Shown: piece by piece, positions 8,699 through 17,590 of the stretch
How positions within the stretch are numbered: the stretch's first letter is position 1
Layout: each line of letters begins with the position of its first letter
From: Fimbriimonadaceae bacterium
Lineage (GTDB): Bacteria; Armatimonadota; Fimbriimonadia; Fimbriimonadales; Fimbriimonadaceae
DNA: 64,000 nt
Direction: 5' to 3'
NCBI GenBank assembly: GCA_026129685.1
Contig: JAHCHO010000001.1
Location: 372,001-436,000 of the forward strand
The notes under the pieces: model-generated
What the model saw: the letters and a program-made list of their open reading frames with translations, nothing else
Databases searched by the model: none
What the model was told of the DNA's origin: nothing
Translations under genes and position numbers: made by a program

Positions 8699-9733
8699 AT
8701 GCGGCGCAAAACGCTGAGCGACGTGGCGAAACTCGCCGGCGTCGGTAAGGTCACGGTGAGCTATGTGCTGAACGGTCGGGCCGGGGAGGCGCGGATCAGT
8801 TCGGAGACCGCCGAACGGGTCGTGGCGGCCGCGCGGCAACTGGACTACCGCCCCAACGCGCTCGCCAAAATGCTGCTTCGGCAACGAACCGACAGCATCG
8901 CGGTGGTGTTCCAATACGCGGACTACTTCCGGGCCGCCTCAACGTTCACGTCCGAGGCGATGCGCGGCGTGTGCGACGGGTGCGTGGCGGTGGGATTGGA
9001 CGTGCTGTTGCACACCAAGCCCCAGTCCGATCCCATCGCGGAAGCGGACGCGCTTACCGACGGTCGGGTGGACGGCGCGTTGGTGCTCCGCGACGCGAAC
9101 GATCCCGCGATGGAACTGGTGATAGCGCGGCGCCTGCCGGTGGTCCAGTTCTTCTCCCGGTCCGACGATCCGACCGTGCCCTTCGTGGACCTCGACAACT
9201 TCATGGGCGGCAAGATGGCGGTCAACCATCTTCTGGACTTGGGACACCGCAAGATCGGGATGGTTCGCGGTTCGTCCGGATCGGTCGCGTCGAACGACCG
9301 TCACAGCGGCTTTCGCCACGCGCTCGAGGCTCGCGGGGTGCCCCACGATCCGCAATGCGTCGTTCCCGGGGTGCTGGATGGCGCGAACCCGGAGCCGCTC
9401 GTCGCCCTGATGCGCCGCCCCGATCGACCGACCGCCCTGTTCGTGTGGTCCGACGACGACGCCTTCCTCTGCATGAAAATCCTGTCCGACCTAGGCCTGC
9501 GAGCGCCGCGCGATCTCTCGATCGTCGGTTTCGACAGTTCCGCGGTTTGCGATCAGACCTCGCCCCCTCTGACCAGTGTCCGCCAACCGATCGCCGAAAT
9601 GGCACGGCGGGCGACCCAGGTGCTCTTCGACGTCATCAACGGAACCGCCGAGGCCGACAAGCTTCGCGTCGTGTATCCCCCGACTTTGGACGTTCGCGGC
9701 TCGACCGCTCGTCTGTCTGCATCGATCAAGTAA
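8699..9733 (+). CDS. LacI-family transcriptional regulator
   Basis: A 344-residue repressor-type regulator. The N-terminal helix-turn-helix reads [22 protein letters not shown], with the hinge helix at [11 protein letters not shown]. It is followed by a periplasmic-binding-protein-like ligand domain ([44 protein letters not shown]). The ATG at 8699 starts right at the DNA-binding domain and gives the normal family length; an ATG at 8651 would add 16 Pro/Arg-rich residues. The ligand is probably a sugar or sugar derivative (family knowledge). The pseudopilin gene follows after 11 nt, so the two are likely co-transcribed. Confidence 0.92.
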   Translation: MRRKTLSDVAKLAGVGKVTVSYVLNGRAGEARISSETAERVVAAARQLDYRPNALAKMLLRQRTDSIAVVFQYADYFRAASTFTSEAMRGVCDGCVAVGLDVLLHTKPQSDPIAEADALTDGRVDGALVLRDANDPAMELVIARRLPVVQFFSRSDDPTVPFVDLDNFMGGKMAVNHLLDLGHRKIGMVRGSSGSVASNDRHSGFRHALEARGVPHDPQCVVPGVLDGANPEPLVALMRRPDRPTALFVWSDDDAFLCMKILSDLGLRAPRDLSIVGFDSSAVCDQTSPPLTSVRQPIAEMARRATQVLFDVINGTAEADKLRVVYPPTLDVRGSTARLSASIK

Positions 9734-9744
9734 GGAACCCCACC

Positions 9745-10608
9745 ATGAGTCATCGCAAAGGCGCATTCACGCTCATCGAACTCCTCGTCGTTATCGCGAT
9801 CATCGCGATTCTTGCCGCCATCCTCTTCCCTGTGTTCGCGCAGGCCAAGGAGTCGGCCAAGGCCACCCAGTCGATCAGCAACACCAAGCAGATCGGCATC
9901 GCCCAGCAGATGTACATCGCGGACTACGACGATGTGTTCCCGATCCGGCGCTTCTGCACGCAGACCCTGCCCCTTCCCACGATCTACTCGTGGAAGCAGG
10001 CGATGCACCCGTACATGAAGAACACGGACATCTTCCGCGATCCGGTGAACAACTCGTCGCGCTTCTTTGACGACACGTCCGAGCCCCTGATCCTCGCGTT
10101 CAACGGCTTCACGCTGCCGTCGGTCTCGCGCATCCCGCAGTTCGCCCGCGGCTACGCGATGACGAACATGGGCTTCTACCTGAACGGCGCCTGGGACTCC
10201 TTCGGCCCCTGCTCCACCGACCCGGCCCGAACGTACAACTCGTTCAACCAGAGCCAGCTCGAGTCCGTCGCCCAGATCGCCGGCATCCTCGAGACGAAGC
10301 TGCAGTGGACGGACATGGGTTCGTACATCAACTGGGCGAACGGCGCCAACGACTACAACGACGACGACGGCGTTCACCGCTTCAGCGGCTGGAACTGGGG
10401 CGGCGGCAAGTGGGGCGAGAAGGCGATGGCCCTCGTCTTTATGGACAGCCACTCCAAGCGGACCGGCCACAGCGCCATCTGCGGCACCCCGGCCGACCAG
10501 GTCAACGTGTTCGGTTGGGTGCGAAGCCGCCTGACGAACATGGCCCCCGGCGGCGACATGAGCTGGCTGGACACCTACTGCCAGACCATGCCGCAAGCGG
10601 TCAAGTAA
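9745..10608 (+). CDS. Type II/IV pseudopilin-like protein (DUF1559 type)
   Basis: A 287-residue protein beginning MSHRKG followed by [20 protein letters not shown], the type IV prepilin cleavage/methylation motif: a prepilin peptidase would cut after the Gly, leaving Phe1 and Glu5. The rest is the secreted body usual in planctomycete and armatimonadotal pseudopilins ([24 protein letters not shown] and a late [12 protein letters not shown] segment matching the gene-end histidine/DGHV region). AAGGA lies 8 nt before the ATG. It sits behind a LacI-type regulator and before a strong terminator. Such proteins are abundant in these phyla, and a structural role in pili or secretion is not proven. 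Confidence 0.9.
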   Translation: MSHRKGAFTLIELLVVIAIIAILAAILFPVFAQAKESAKATQSISNTKQIGIAQQMYIADYDDVFPIRRFCTQTLPLPTIYSWKQAMHPYMKNTDIFRDPVNNSSRFFDDTSEPLILAFNGFTLPSVSRIPQFARGYAMTNMGFYLNGAWDSFGPCSTDPARTYNSFNQSQLESVAQIAGILETKLQWTDMGSYINWANGANDYNDDDGVHRFSGWNWGGGKWGEKAMALVFMDSHSKRTGHSAICGTPADQVNVFGWVRSRLTNMAPGGDMSWLDTYCQTMPQAVK

Positions 10609-10632
10609 CCGGTCTTCCGGCTCGACGAACGT

Positions 10633-10667
10633 GAACGAACCCCGCCGCGAGGCGGGGTTCGTTCTTT
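10633..10667 (+). terminator. Rho-independent terminator after the pseudopilin
   Basis: A perfect 14-bp stem (GAACGAACCCCGCC / GGCGGGGTTCGTTC) with loop GCGA, followed by TTT. It begins 25 nt after the pseudopilin stop and is the clearest intrinsic terminator in the window. Confidence 0.9.
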
Positions 10668-10786
10668 GTACGGCCGTGCGCGGAGCGACGACCGGTGGCT
10701 CCGAACAACGCGCCGCGCCGCACCGAGCGAACAAATCCCCGGGCAACGCGGACTAAATGGATATGCCGCTCGGCTGCCCGACCCGT

Positions 10787-10792
10787 TACAAT
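10787..10792 (+). promoter_or_regulatory. -10 box directly before the PEP-CTERM gene
   Basis: TACAAT ends 6 nt before the ATG at 10799, leaving no room for a ribosome site. A leaderless transcript is inferred. Confidence 0.55.
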
Positions 10793-10798
10793 GACCGA

Positions 10799-11620
10799 AT
10801 GAAGCGCGTTCTCCTGTTCGCGATCGCGTCCGTGTCGTCGGTCACGGCCTTCTCCCAGGTTCCCTATACGGTCACCACGTCCAACACGGGGGCCTGGCTG
10901 GGTTCGAGCCCGACCGGCCAGTTCGTTCAGGACGGGCCGGCCAACCGCTTGACCCACGCCGTGAGCTTCTCCAACATGACGATCGGCGGGGCGGGCTCGT
11001 CCGAAGCGAGGATGGAGGGCTGGGCCAACTACGGCGCGTTGCGCGCGCTGGGCAACGTGACCGTCGATACCGCCGACGGGGGCGCGATGGTCGGCTCCAC
11101 GTTCGCGGACGACCCGGACACGATCGCCGCGTTCGAGGACAACATCCTCATCGGGGGTCCCGCCGGTCCGCACACGTTCCGGCTCTACTACCGGCTCGAG
11201 GGCTTCGCGGGCATGAACGGTCTTGGCACCCTCACGTATGGCGCCGACCTCAGCGCGCAAGTCGTGGGACTTGGCGTCACGGTTCTCAACTCGCCCCAGA
11301 TTCTGCGCGTGAACGGTACCGTTGGGGCGCCGTTCTCGCAGACCGACTTCGTCCAAATCCAGGCCAACAGCGGCTCGACGATGAACGTCCTGGCGGCGAT
11401 GGGAGCCTTTATGATGGTGAGTCGCATCGCCCCGGCGGGAGTGACCACGGCGACGCTGGACATCAGCAACACCGGGGCCTTCTACATCGTCCCCGACAGC
11501 CCCGATACGACGTTCACCGCCGCGAGCGGCGCCAACTACCTCGTGCCCGAGCCGGCGACGCTGTCGGTTCTGGCGCTGGGGCTGTTGCCGCTTCTCCGTC
11601 GCAAGCGAAACGCAGCCTAG
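10799..11620 (+). CDS. PEP-CTERM sorting-domain protein
   Basis: A 273-residue secreted protein. A signal peptide (MKRVLLFAIASVSSVTAFSQ) is followed by a beta-rich body with no recognised domain. The C-terminus is VPEPATLSVLALGLLPLLRR plus KRNAA: the PEP motif, a membrane helix and a basic tail, the exosortase/archaeosortase-type sorting signal. No exosortase gene is in the window. The ATG at 10799 is preferred because the signal peptide and a TACAAT box 6 nt upstream both point to it; an in-frame ATG at 10757 would add 14 residues. The stop overlaps that of the convergent GH4 gene in CTAG. Confidence 0.85.
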   Translation: MKRVLLFAIASVSSVTAFSQVPYTVTTSNTGAWLGSSPTGQFVQDGPANRLTHAVSFSNMTIGGAGSSEARMEGWANYGALRALGNVTVDTADGGAMVGSTFADDPDTIAAFEDNILIGGPAGPHTFRLYYRLEGFAGMNGLGTLTYGADLSAQVVGLGVTVLNSPQILRVNGTVGAPFSQTDFVQIQANSGSTMNVLAAMGAFMMVSRIAPAGVTTATLDISNTGAFYIVPDSPDTTFTAASGANYLVPEPATLSVLALGLLPLLRRKRNAA

Positions 11621-13152
11621 CTTCGGTCCTTCGCCTTGTCGGTTTCGCCCGCGAGGTTCGAGGCGGCTTCCCGGTCGGCCTCCATTTCTTCGACCGACTT
11701 CGTTCGGAGACGCGCCGCCCCTTCCCAGGCGTGGGTGGGCACGAGCGGCCCCGTCGCCAAGCGCTGACGGGCGCGGTCGATCTCGTCCTGCCATTGGGGC
11801 AGCCATGGGGATTGGGCGACGAGCATCTCGTCTGCCATTTGCCAAATCTCCTTCGGGTTGCAGACCGCTCCGGTAAGGGGGTCCATCATGAGCGCCTGCT
11901 TCAGGAGTTGGGCGTCGGCGCGCACGGACGCCTCCACCGCCAAGCGTTGAACCGAGATCGAAACGTTGCACACCGCCGCGCAACCGAGGGGAAGGTCGCC
12001 GACGATCGGGATGCCGATGCCGTTGCGGTCCACGTAGCCGGGAACCTCGACGATCGCGTCGTCGGGCAGATTCGGGATAGACCCGTTGTTCACGACGTTG
12101 AAGTGGCCCCGGTACACCCGGCCCGTCTCAAGCCCCTCGATGATGTAGGAGCCGTGTTCCTCGCTTCGGTTCTCCGGCGCGTAGACGAGCGGCGGCTGGG
12201 ACATCCAGTTCGGAAAATCGTGTTCGAACCAGCGGCGACCCTCGGTGCAGACGCGCAGATAGCCGCCCGTCTCGCCGTTGATCCAGCATCCGAGATCGAT
12301 CCAGTCGGCGATCTCGTCGGGCCGCTTGCGGTACCAGGGCACGTACTCGCTCAAGTGCCCGTTTGACTCGGTGCTGTAGTAGCCGAAACGACGCAGCATG
12401 TCGATCCGCACCTTTTCGGTTCGCCGGAACTCTTCGACCTCTTCAAAGGCCTCGAGCAGGTGCGGGACCATGTCCCGGCCCCGCCACCGAATCTGGACGT
12501 ACCAGGTCTGGTGGTTGATGCCCGCCGCCACGATGTCCACGTCCCGCTTCAGGACGCGATCCTCGGGTCCGATCTCGCCCTGGTCCCGTGCCCAGGTCTC
12601 GATCGCGCGGGCGATCTGGTGATGGCCCCCCTGGACCCCGTGGCAGAGGCCGATCGTGTTCACACCTCCGTACCGATTGCAGGCCCAGGTGAGCATCGCC
12701 ATCGGGTTCGAGTAGTTGAGGAGCAGGCACCCGGGCGCACCCACCTCCCGAATGTCCTTGCAGAAGTCCAGCAGGGCGGGAATGCCGCGCTGGGCATAGA
12801 AGACGCCTCCCGGACCAAGGGTGTCGCCGACGCACTGATCCACGCCGAACCTCAGGGGGATGTCCACGTCGGTCTGGAAGGCCTCCAGGCCGCCCACGCG
12901 AACGAAGCTGAGGACGTAGTTCGCGTCCCGAATCGCCTCACGGCGGTCGAGGGTCGCTTCCAGGGATGCCGAAACGGCGTTGGCCTCGATGTCCCGCCGG
13001 ACGAGGCGCTCCACCATCTCGAGGTTATGGGCGTTGATATCGGTCAGAGCGACCGTGGCATCGGAGAGTTCGGGAACGGAGAGGATGTCGCGGCAGAGAG
13101 TTCGGGTGAAGCCCACGCTCCCGGCGCCGATAATGGCGATCTTGATCGGCAT
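11617..13152 (-). CDS. GH4 alpha-glycosidase (alpha-galactosidase type)
   Basis: A 511-residue NAD-dependent glycosidase of family GH4, which cleaves by an oxidation-elimination mechanism using NAD+, a divalent metal and a Cys/His pair. The N-terminus has the dinucleotide fold IAIIGAGSVGFTRTL. The family sequences LLNYSNPMAM and LCHGVQG (metal-binding Cys-His) are present, as is VAAGINHQTWY. The length is at the upper end for the family. An AAGGAA ribosome site lies 8 nt before the ATG at 13152. There is no signal peptide, so the substrate (probably an alpha-galactoside or alpha-glucoside) would be cleaved in the cytoplasm. The exact sugar cannot be read from sequence. Confidence 0.88.
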   Translation of the reverse strand: MPIKIAIIGAGSVGFTRTLCRDILSVPELSDATVALTDINAHNLEMVERLVRRDIEANAVSASLEATLDRREAIRDANYVLSFVRVGGLEAFQTDVDIPLRFGVDQCVGDTLGPGGVFYAQRGIPALLDFCKDIREVGAPGCLLLNYSNPMAMLTWACNRYGGVNTIGLCHGVQGGHHQIARAIETWARDQGEIGPEDRVLKRDVDIVAAGINHQTWYVQIRWRGRDMVPHLLEAFEEVEEFRRTEKVRIDMLRRFGYYSTESNGHLSEYVPWYRKRPDEIADWIDLGCWINGETGGYLRVCTEGRRWFEHDFPNWMSQPPLVYAPENRSEEHGSYIIEGLETGRVYRGHFNVVNNGSIPNLPDDAIVEVPGYVDRNGIGIPIVGDLPLGCAAVCNVSISVQRLAVEASVRADAQLLKQALMMDPLTGAVCNPKEIWQMADEMLVAQSPWLPQWQDEIDRARQRLATGPLVPTHAWEGAARLRTKSVEEMEADREAASNLAGETDKAKDRS

Positions 13153-13746
13153 GGTGTGGTTCCTTGGCGGTCGCTCCATGTTAGCTTGGCCGCGCAAGAA
13201 CTCGTCCGGCCCATCGCGGGACTTGAACGCTCGCGCCGGGGTTTTCCTCACCGAACTCACCCCTTTCCGCGCCACGCTCCCCGGCGAAGGGAGAAAGAGG
13301 GGCGGGTTCGCGCGAAACGACCGTCTCCCACCGAACTTTTCGGGATCGGTTCGCGTCCAACGCTATGACACCGGTCGAATCTCTTGCCTCGGGCAAGGGA
13401 ACGGGGGACCCACGTCCGGGGTGAATGTCGTCGCAAGGCGACTAGGGTAACTCTTGGCCCGAACCCGTCAGCTAACCCCGTAGACACAGCGAGGGTCGTG
13501 CCTGGATGCACCAGTCGCGTCTAGGAGTAAAGCACTGATCTTCCGATCTTTCGGTCGGTTCTTGGTTCCGCTGGGACCTCGAACGGACTCGTCCGCCATG
13601 CGCGGGCGCAACGTTCGCCCTGTGCGAACCGGCGGGGAGCCCGGGTGCCTCCATGGGCTCCCCCGCCGCAAACAAGAACCGACAAGGGTCCGCCTCGGCG
13701 CGTGGACCCGGCCCCTCGGAACCCTCCGCAGGTATAACGGCGCGAT
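13153..13746. other. Intergenic region, no gene recognised
   Basis: 594 nt between the divergently transcribed GH4 gene and hisB. No reading frame shows protein-like composition. It holds a pyrimidine/purine palindrome-like stretch near 13254-13305 (CCCCTTTCCGC ... GAAGGGAGAAAGAGGGG) similar to one near 20220-20250, and the hisB -10 box at its right end. No tRNA or riboswitch recognised. Confidence 0.5.
13733..13738 (+). promoter_or_regulatory. -10 box directly before hisB
   Basis: TATAAC ends 8 nt before the hisB ATG at 13747, with no ribosome site between. A leaderless start of the his operon is inferred. Confidence 0.55.
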
Positions 13747-14352
13747 ATGAGCAAGGACGCACCCGGCGTGCGCTACGCAGAAGTCGATCGCGACACCAAC
13801 GAGACGCGCATCCACCTCGTGCTCGACCTTGACGGCGGCACTCGGCGCGATATCGCCTCGGGCGTCGGCTTCTTCGACCACATGCTGGACCTCCTCGCCT
13901 TCCACGCGCAGATCGACCTCGGAGTGCGCGCGGAAGGCGACCTGCGCGTGGACGACCACCACACGATCGAGGACATTGGGATCGTGTTCGGGCGGGCGAT
14001 CCGGCAGGCGATGGCGGAGACCGAACCCGTCGTGCGCTACGCGAGCAACCACCTGGTGATGGACGACGCCCTCACCCTCGTCGCGATCGACGTGTGCGGG
14101 CGCGGCCAGCTCCACTGGGACGTGACCTTCCGGCGCGAAAACCTGGGGGGCATGGCCACCGAGGTCGTGAAGGAGTTCTTCCACGCCTTCTGCGTCAACG
14201 CGGGCATCGCGATGCACGTGCGCAACCTTGTCGGCGCGAACGACCACCACGTCTGCGAGTCCGTTTTCAAGGGGGTCGGCCTGACCCTCTACCAGGCGCT
14301 CCAGCGCTCGGATCGGCGTACCCCGCCGAGCACCAAGGGGAAGTTGGATTGA
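13747..14352 (+). CDS. hisB: Imidazoleglycerol-phosphate dehydratase
   Basis: 201 residues, the usual length of a monofunctional HisB. It dehydrates imidazole-glycerol phosphate to imidazole-acetol phosphate in histidine synthesis. Metal-binding motifs are complete: GFFDHMLD (about 41-48), DDHHTIED (about 76-83) and NDHHVCES (about 170-177). It is the first gene of hisB-hisH-hisA; its TGA overlaps the TTG start of hisH (TTGA). Confidence 0.97.
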   Translation: MSKDAPGVRYAEVDRDTNETRIHLVLDLDGGTRRDIASGVGFFDHMLDLLAFHAQIDLGVRAEGDLRVDDHHTIEDIGIVFGRAIRQAMAETEPVVRYASNHLVMDDALTLVAIDVCGRGQLHWDVTFRRENLGGMATEVVKEFFHAFCVNAGIAMHVRNLVGANDHHVCESVFKGVGLTLYQALQRSDRRTPPSTKGKLD

Positions 14353-14936
14353 TCGTCGTTCTCGACTACGGGATGGGCAACCTACGGTCGGTCGAGAAAG
14401 CCATCGATTTCCTTGGTTACCCCTGTTCGGTCCAACCGACGCTGACGGGCGCGACCAAACTGGTGATCCCGGGCGTCGGGGCGTTCGCCAAGGCCATGGA
14501 GCACCTGGGGCCGCTCGCCGATGAGATTCGCGCCTTCGCCCGATCCGGCAATCCCCTCCTCGGAATTTGTCTCGGCCAGCAGCTTCTCTTCGACGAGAGC
14601 GAGGAGATGGGGCGAGCCCGAGGCTTGGGACTCCTGCCGGGGCGCGTGCGCTACCTGCCGAAAACCGAAGGTCTGAAGGTGCCCCACATGGGGTGGAACG
14701 CGCTGAAAGTGCGAGACAAGATCTTCCTCAGCGGCATCGACCCCGGAAGTCAGGTGTACTTCGTCCACTCGCTCTACACGGACTGCGAGGACCCCGATTG
14801 CGTGGCGGCGACCACCGAGTACGGGATCGAGTTCCCCGCCGCCGTTCGGCGCGACAACGTATGGGGCACCCAGTTCCACCCGGAGAAGTCCGGCATCATC
14901 GGCCTCGCGATCCTGCGCAACTTCCTGGCATGGTGA
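14349..14936 (+). CDS. hisH: Imidazole glycerol phosphate synthase, glutaminase subunit
   Basis: 195 residues. HisH releases ammonia from glutamine and passes it to HisF to form imidazole-glycerol phosphate and AICAR. The class I amidotransferase triad is visible: Cys in LLGICLGQQLLF, and His and Glu in GTQFHPEKS. The N-terminus IVVLDYGMGNLRSV is typical. The start is a TTG at 14349 overlapping the hisB stop, the only in-frame start near the conserved N-terminus. The partner hisF is not in this window. Confidence 0.96.
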   Translation: MIVVLDYGMGNLRSVEKAIDFLGYPCSVQPTLTGATKLVIPGVGAFAKAMEHLGPLADEIRAFARSGNPLLGICLGQQLLFDESEEMGRARGLGLLPGRVRYLPKTEGLKVPHMGWNALKVRDKIFLSGIDPGSQVYFVHSLYTDCEDPDCVAATTEYGIEFPAAVRRDNVWGTQFHPEKSGIIGLAILRNFLAW

Positions 14937-15652
14937 TCTTCCCCGCCATCGACGTGCGCGGCGGCCGATGCGTGCGACTGACCCAGGGCGACTACGGACG
15001 AGAAACGATCTACGCCGAGGACCCCGTCGAGCAGGCGCATCGCTTCGTGGACGAAGGCGCCCGCTGGCTCCACATCGTCGATCTTGACGGCGCGCGCGAG
15101 GGCCGGCCCGTCAACGTCGAGCCGATTCGCCGGATCGTTCGGGAAGGAGGGGTGCCCGTCCAGGTCGGTGGCGGGATCCGTACCCTGGAATCTGCCGACG
15201 AATGGCTGGCCGAAGGGGTCTCGAGGGTGATCGTCGGAACCGTCTTGGCTCGAGACGCGGGCCTGGCGGCGCGGTTCTTCGAGCGGTACGGCGAGCGGGT
15301 CGTGGCCGGAATCGACGCGCGCCAGGGCCTCGTGGCGGTCGCCGGTTGGCGCGAGGGAACGAGCGAGGACACGGTGACGTTCGCCCGGCGCATGGTGTCG
15401 CTCGGCGCGCGGCGCGCGATCTTCACGGAGATCGCGGTGGACGGCTCGCTCGACGGGGTTGCGATCGAGGCGACCCGGGGGCTGGCGGAAGCGCTCCGCA
15501 TCCCGGTGATCGCGAGCGGCGGGGTGGGGTCCCTCGCCGACGTCGTCGCCGTCCGCGAATTGGCGTCCGTCGGCGTCGAGGGTCTGATCGTCGGCAAGGC
15601 CCTGTACGAAGGGCGGTTCCGGCTCGCCGATGCGATCGCCGCCACCCGGTGA
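14930..15652 (+). CDS. hisA: ProFAR isomerase
   Basis: 240 residues, a half-barrel-duplicated TIM barrel that isomerises ProFAR to PRFAR in histidine synthesis. The N-terminal PAIDVRGGRCVRL carries the general-base Asp; VQVGGGIRT and VIASGGVGSLADV are the phosphate-binding loops, and the second catalytic Asp lies in IDARQGLVAV. Its ATG overlaps the end of hisH by 7 nt. HisF and HisA are related, but this sequence has the HisA N-terminus. Confidence 0.95.
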   Translation: MVIFPAIDVRGGRCVRLTQGDYGRETIYAEDPVEQAHRFVDEGARWLHIVDLDGAREGRPVNVEPIRRIVREGGVPVQVGGGIRTLESADEWLAEGVSRVIVGTVLARDAGLAARFFERYGERVVAGIDARQGLVAVAGWREGTSEDTVTFARRMVSLGARRAIFTEIAVDGSLDGVAIEATRGLAEALRIPVIASGGVGSLADVVAVRELASVGVEGLIVGKALYEGRFRLADAIAATR

Positions 15653-15739
15653 CCCCGGAAGGGTCAACGGTCCCGCCGGTCTTGTCCGCCCGGCGCAGAA
15701 CCTGTACAATACGCGCACCCGCCCAGAGGTCGATCGCCC

Positions 15740-16015
15740 GTGCTCAGAGTCGAACAAATCGCCGTCTTCATTCCCATCATCGCCCTGCTCATCCCGATCG
15801 TGGCGATCCTCTCGGCGCACCAGCAGAAGATGGCCCGAATCTTTGCCGAACGCCAAAACGCGCCGCAGAGCCTCGAGGAAATCAGCCGGTTGCGGGCCGA
15901 AGTGTACGAACTCAAGCAACTCGTGCACCAGCAAACGATTCAGATGGACAGCCTCTTGTCCCTGTCCACTCGGCCCACCACTCCCTCGGAAGACGTGCCC
16001 CAGCGAATCGGCTGA
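15740..16015 (+). CDS. Small membrane protein with coiled coil
   Basis: 91 residues starting at GTG 15740. One membrane segment (VFIPIIALLIPIVAILSA, about 9-26) is followed by a charged amphipathic helix (about 45-80, SLEEISRLRAEVYELKQLV) likely to form a coiled coil on the cytoplasmic side, then a Ser/Thr/Pro tail. A TACAAT box about 30 nt upstream could drive it. No family recognised. It may work with the sigma factor gene downstream, but nothing in the sequence shows this. Confidence 0.65.
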   Translation: MLRVEQIAVFIPIIALLIPIVAILSAHQQKMARIFAERQNAPQSLEEISRLRAEVYELKQLVHQQTIQMDSLLSLSTRPTTPSEDVPQRIG

Positions 16016-16032
16016 GATCGAGCCGTCGGCGC

Positions 16033-16059
16033 GAAACCTCGGCCCCGCCCGAACGTTCT
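16033..16059 (+). promoter_or_regulatory. Possible ECF-type promoter before the sigma factor gene
   Basis: GAAAC and CGTTCT are separated by 16 nt, resembling the GAAAC / CGT spacing of extracytoplasmic-function sigma promoters. It lies about 130 nt before an ECF sigma gene, so autoregulation is possible. Short GC-rich motifs like these occur by chance. Confidence 0.3.
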
Positions 16060-16190
16060 GGCTGTAGGGGCGCCGCGCCCGGTGAGTGTGACCGGAGACC
16101 CATTCGGGGAACCGTCCCCGATTCGCCGATGTTTCCCCAGTCAGACGCCGTTGGTTGGCCGTTCACCATTCCCCGATAGGAGGTGCATTC

Positions 16191-16808
16191 ATGTTCGCCG
16201 AGGAAACCACCCGTTACGGACCGGAAATCAACGCCCGGTTCGATGAGCTCAGCAAGGCGACCTATCGCAAGGTCTACAACATGGCGTTTCGCCTCGCCGG
16301 GAACCGAACGGACGCCGAGGACCTCACCCAGGAGGCGTTCTTCCGCGCCTACCGGTCGTTCCGCGACTACGAGGGCGACCGACCCTTCGAGAACTGGATT
16401 TTCCGCATCGTGTCGCGCCTGTTCTTGGACCTGCTCCGGAACCGTCGTCGACGCGTCACCTCGGTGTCCCTCGACGCGCCGCTCGCCAACGGGGTGGGTG
16501 ACGACAACCTGATGCTCGAAATGGCGGACGAACGACCGGACCCCGAGCAACACCTTCTCAACCGGTCGATCAACGAGCAGCTTCAGCAGGTGCTGGCGAC
16601 GCTGAGCCCCGAACAGCGTGTGCTCATCACCCTCGCCGATATCCAGAACGTCCCCTACCAAGAGATCGCCGATCTCGTGGGCAAGCCGGTCGGCACGATC
16701 CGCTCGCGCCTCCACCGCACGCGGATGCTGATCCGGAAGCGCCTCCAAGCGCTGGAGGGACAGGAATCCTCCCTTACCCGCCTCGACCTGGGCCTACGGC
16801 CCTGCTAG
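16191..16808 (+). CDS. ECF-type RNA polymerase sigma factor
   Basis: 205 residues. Region 2 spans about 22-88 (YNMAFRLAGNRTDAEDLTQE, then the -10-recognition helix FENWIFRIVSRLFLDLLRNR). Region 4 spans about 137-185 (LSPEQRVLITLADIQNVPYQ then EIADLVGKPVGTIRSRLHRT), the -35 helix-turn-helix. A strong GGAGGT site lies 7 nt before the ATG at 16191. No adjacent anti-sigma gene is seen, which is unusual for this class. The stop shares CTAG (16805-16808) with the convergent tatD. Confidence 0.93.
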   Translation: MFAEETTRYGPEINARFDELSKATYRKVYNMAFRLAGNRTDAEDLTQEAFFRAYRSFRDYEGDRPFENWIFRIVSRLFLDLLRNRRRRVTSVSLDAPLANGVGDDNLMLEMADERPDPEQHLLNRSINEQLQQVLATLSPEQRVLITLADIQNVPYQEIADLVGKPVGTIRSRLHRTRMLIRKRLQALEGQESSLTRLDLGLRPC

Positions 16809-17590
16809 GTCGCGGCCCGGGTCCCCAGCCCGAAGAACCGCTCCGCGTTCGTCGTCGTCAACCGTGCGCAGGCGTCCACATCCAGACTTAAGGTTGCCGC
16901 AAGGCCCGCGTTGACGAGGGTGACCATCGCCGGCCGATTCGGCTTGCCCCGATGGGGGTGCGGCGTGAGATAGGGGCTGTCGGTTTCGACGACCAGTCGT
17001 TCGGACGGCAAGGTCCGAACGACCGCCCGGAGTTCGTCCGCCTTCTTGTAGGTGATCGGGCCGTCCACCCCGAACCACGCTCCCAGCGCCACCGCCCGCC
17101 GAGCGTCGTCGGCGTCGCCCGAAAAGCAGTGCAGGAGGATGAGCGGCAAGTCCTTCCTCGCCTCCAGAACGTCGAGCAGTTCGGGATAGGCCTCGCGGCA
17201 GTGGAACACGATCGGCTTGCCCAACCGGGTCGCCAGATCGAGCTGCTCGACCAGCGCCGTCCGTTGCTGGGGCTTGGTGGCGAAGTCCCAGTGGTCGTCC
17301 AGTCCGATCTCGCCAAGGGCGACCACCTTCGGGTGGTCCAGCATCGCCTCGATCTCGCCGAGGCCAATCGCGTCGAAGGTCGCCGCGTGGTTCGGGTGCC
17401 AACCGACCACCGCGAACACCCCCTCGTGACGCTCCGCGAGGGCGACCGCTCGCCGGCTCGTTTCCGCGTCGCAACCCACGACGATCACCCGGTCCACCCC
17501 CTCTCGCGCCGCCTCCTCGATCGCCGGATCCGGTTCGGGAAAGAGGTCGGGGAAGTTCAGATGGCAGTGCGTGTCGACCAAACGCGTCAT
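16805..17590 (-). CDS. tatD: TatD-family metal-dependent deoxyribonuclease
   Basis: 261 residues, a TIM-barrel metal-dependent hydrolase of the amidohydrolase superfamily, usually a 3'-5' exonuclease in DNA repair or quality control. All family motifs are present: DTHCHLNF near the N-terminus, GEIGLDDHW, HCREAYPE, LLHCFSGD and ETDSPYLTPHPHRGKPNRP. The start at 17590 overlaps the stop of the acyltransferase gene (ATGA). It is last in a yebC / rhomboid / DUF374 / tatD series. Confidence 0.93.
   Translation of the reverse strand: MTRLVDTHCHLNFPDLFPEPDPAIEEAAREGVDRVIVVGCDAETSRRAVALAERHEGVFAVVGWHPNHAATFDAIGLGEIEAMLDHPKVVALGEIGLDDHWDFATKPQQRTALVEQLDLATRLGKPIVFHCREAYPELLDVLEARKDLPLILLHCFSGDADDARRAVALGAWFGVDGPITYKKADELRAVVRTLPSERLVVETDSPYLTPHPHRGKPNRPAMVTLVNAGLAATLSLDVDACARLTTTNAERFFGLGTRAAT

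Noticed and set aside
13460-13510. tRNA-like end (…GGATGCACCA) in the gap before hisB
   Set aside because: No matching acceptor, D or anticodon stems nearby.
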